Positions 13,715 through 13,774 of a stretch of DNA of 13,774 bases are shown piece by piece. Every line of letters begins with the position of its first letter. Within the stretch, counting starts at the first letter, position 1. Source of the stretch: JAIUNP01 sp020161975 (GTDB lineage Bacteria > Pseudomonadota > Alphaproteobacteria > Rhizobiales > Beijerinckiaceae); the NCBI GenBank assembly GCA_036745275.1, contig DAIOGK010000044.1:1-13774 (forward strand), in the 5' to 3' direction. The notes beneath the pieces are model-generated. The model was given only the letters and a program-made list of their open reading frames with translations. It searched no databases and was not told the DNA's origin. A program made the position numbers and the translations under genes.

Positions 13715-13774
13715 GCTCAGGACTCATTGCTCACAACCAGAATGCGACTGTTGCCACGATGCAGATGGCGGAGA

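Noticed and set aside
13715..13774. Right-edge tail after the sulfatase
   Set aside because: On the minus strand it could hold the last residues of another gene (for example ...LVVSNES), but 60 bases are too few to tell the frame or the family.
1..13774. Mobile elements, CRISPR arrays, tRNA or rRNA genes, riboswitches
   Set aside because: I saw no transposase or integrase, no regularly spaced repeats, and no tRNA- or rRNA-like segments; this was by eye only, without covariance-model searches.

Overview
The window is a GC-rich, densely packed stretch of bacterial chromosome with two transport-centred gene clusters. It has no rRNA, tRNA, CRISPR array, transposase or phage gene that I can see. 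Short 4-bp start/stop overlaps, Dpp-type and SsuABC-type importers, IclR and GntR/FCD regulators, and a choline-sulfatase-like enzyme suggest a metabolically versatile proteobacterium. Alphaproteobacteria is the likeliest class and Betaproteobacteria is possible; this is an inference from gene style, not from a marker gene.

Region 1 (1-4308, + strand) is the downstream part of a Dpp/Opp-type ABC importer operon: the C-terminal end of a first permease, a complete second permease with a large periplasmic insert, two OppD/OppF-type ATPases, and an IclR-family regulator. Each gene overlaps the next by a few bases, so the regulator is probably co-transcribed with the transporter. The binding protein and most of the first permease lie left of the window.

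Region 2 (4319-11811, - strand) reads right to left. It holds a GntR/FCD regulator, a secreted SsuA/NMT1-like binding protein, an SsuB-like ATPase, an unrecognised 110-residue single-TM protein, two different SsuC-like permeases, an aldo/keto reductase of the L-fucose (D-threo-aldose) dehydrogenase type, a COG3618 amidohydrolase of the sugar-lactonase type, and a Gfo/Idh/MocA oxidoreductase. The two clusters converge at about 4310-4350, where there is a strong hairpin.

Region 3 (11812-13714) is an AT-rich 349-bp divergent promoter region followed by a + strand sulfatase with no signal peptide. The promoter region has two copies of ACATGTCAG, one inside a perfect TGACATGTCA palindrome. One copy overlaps the -35 box of the best promoter for the GntR gene. 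A possible 18-codon leader ORF ends over the sulfatase start.

Working model (inference): regions 2 and 3 form one regulon. The importer takes up a small sulfated or sulfonated compound and the cytoplasmic sulfatase removes sulfate. The aldose dehydrogenase, lactonase and Gfo/Idh enzyme then oxidise the carbon skeleton, quite possibly a deoxy sugar or other aldose. The substrate cannot be read from sequence alone.
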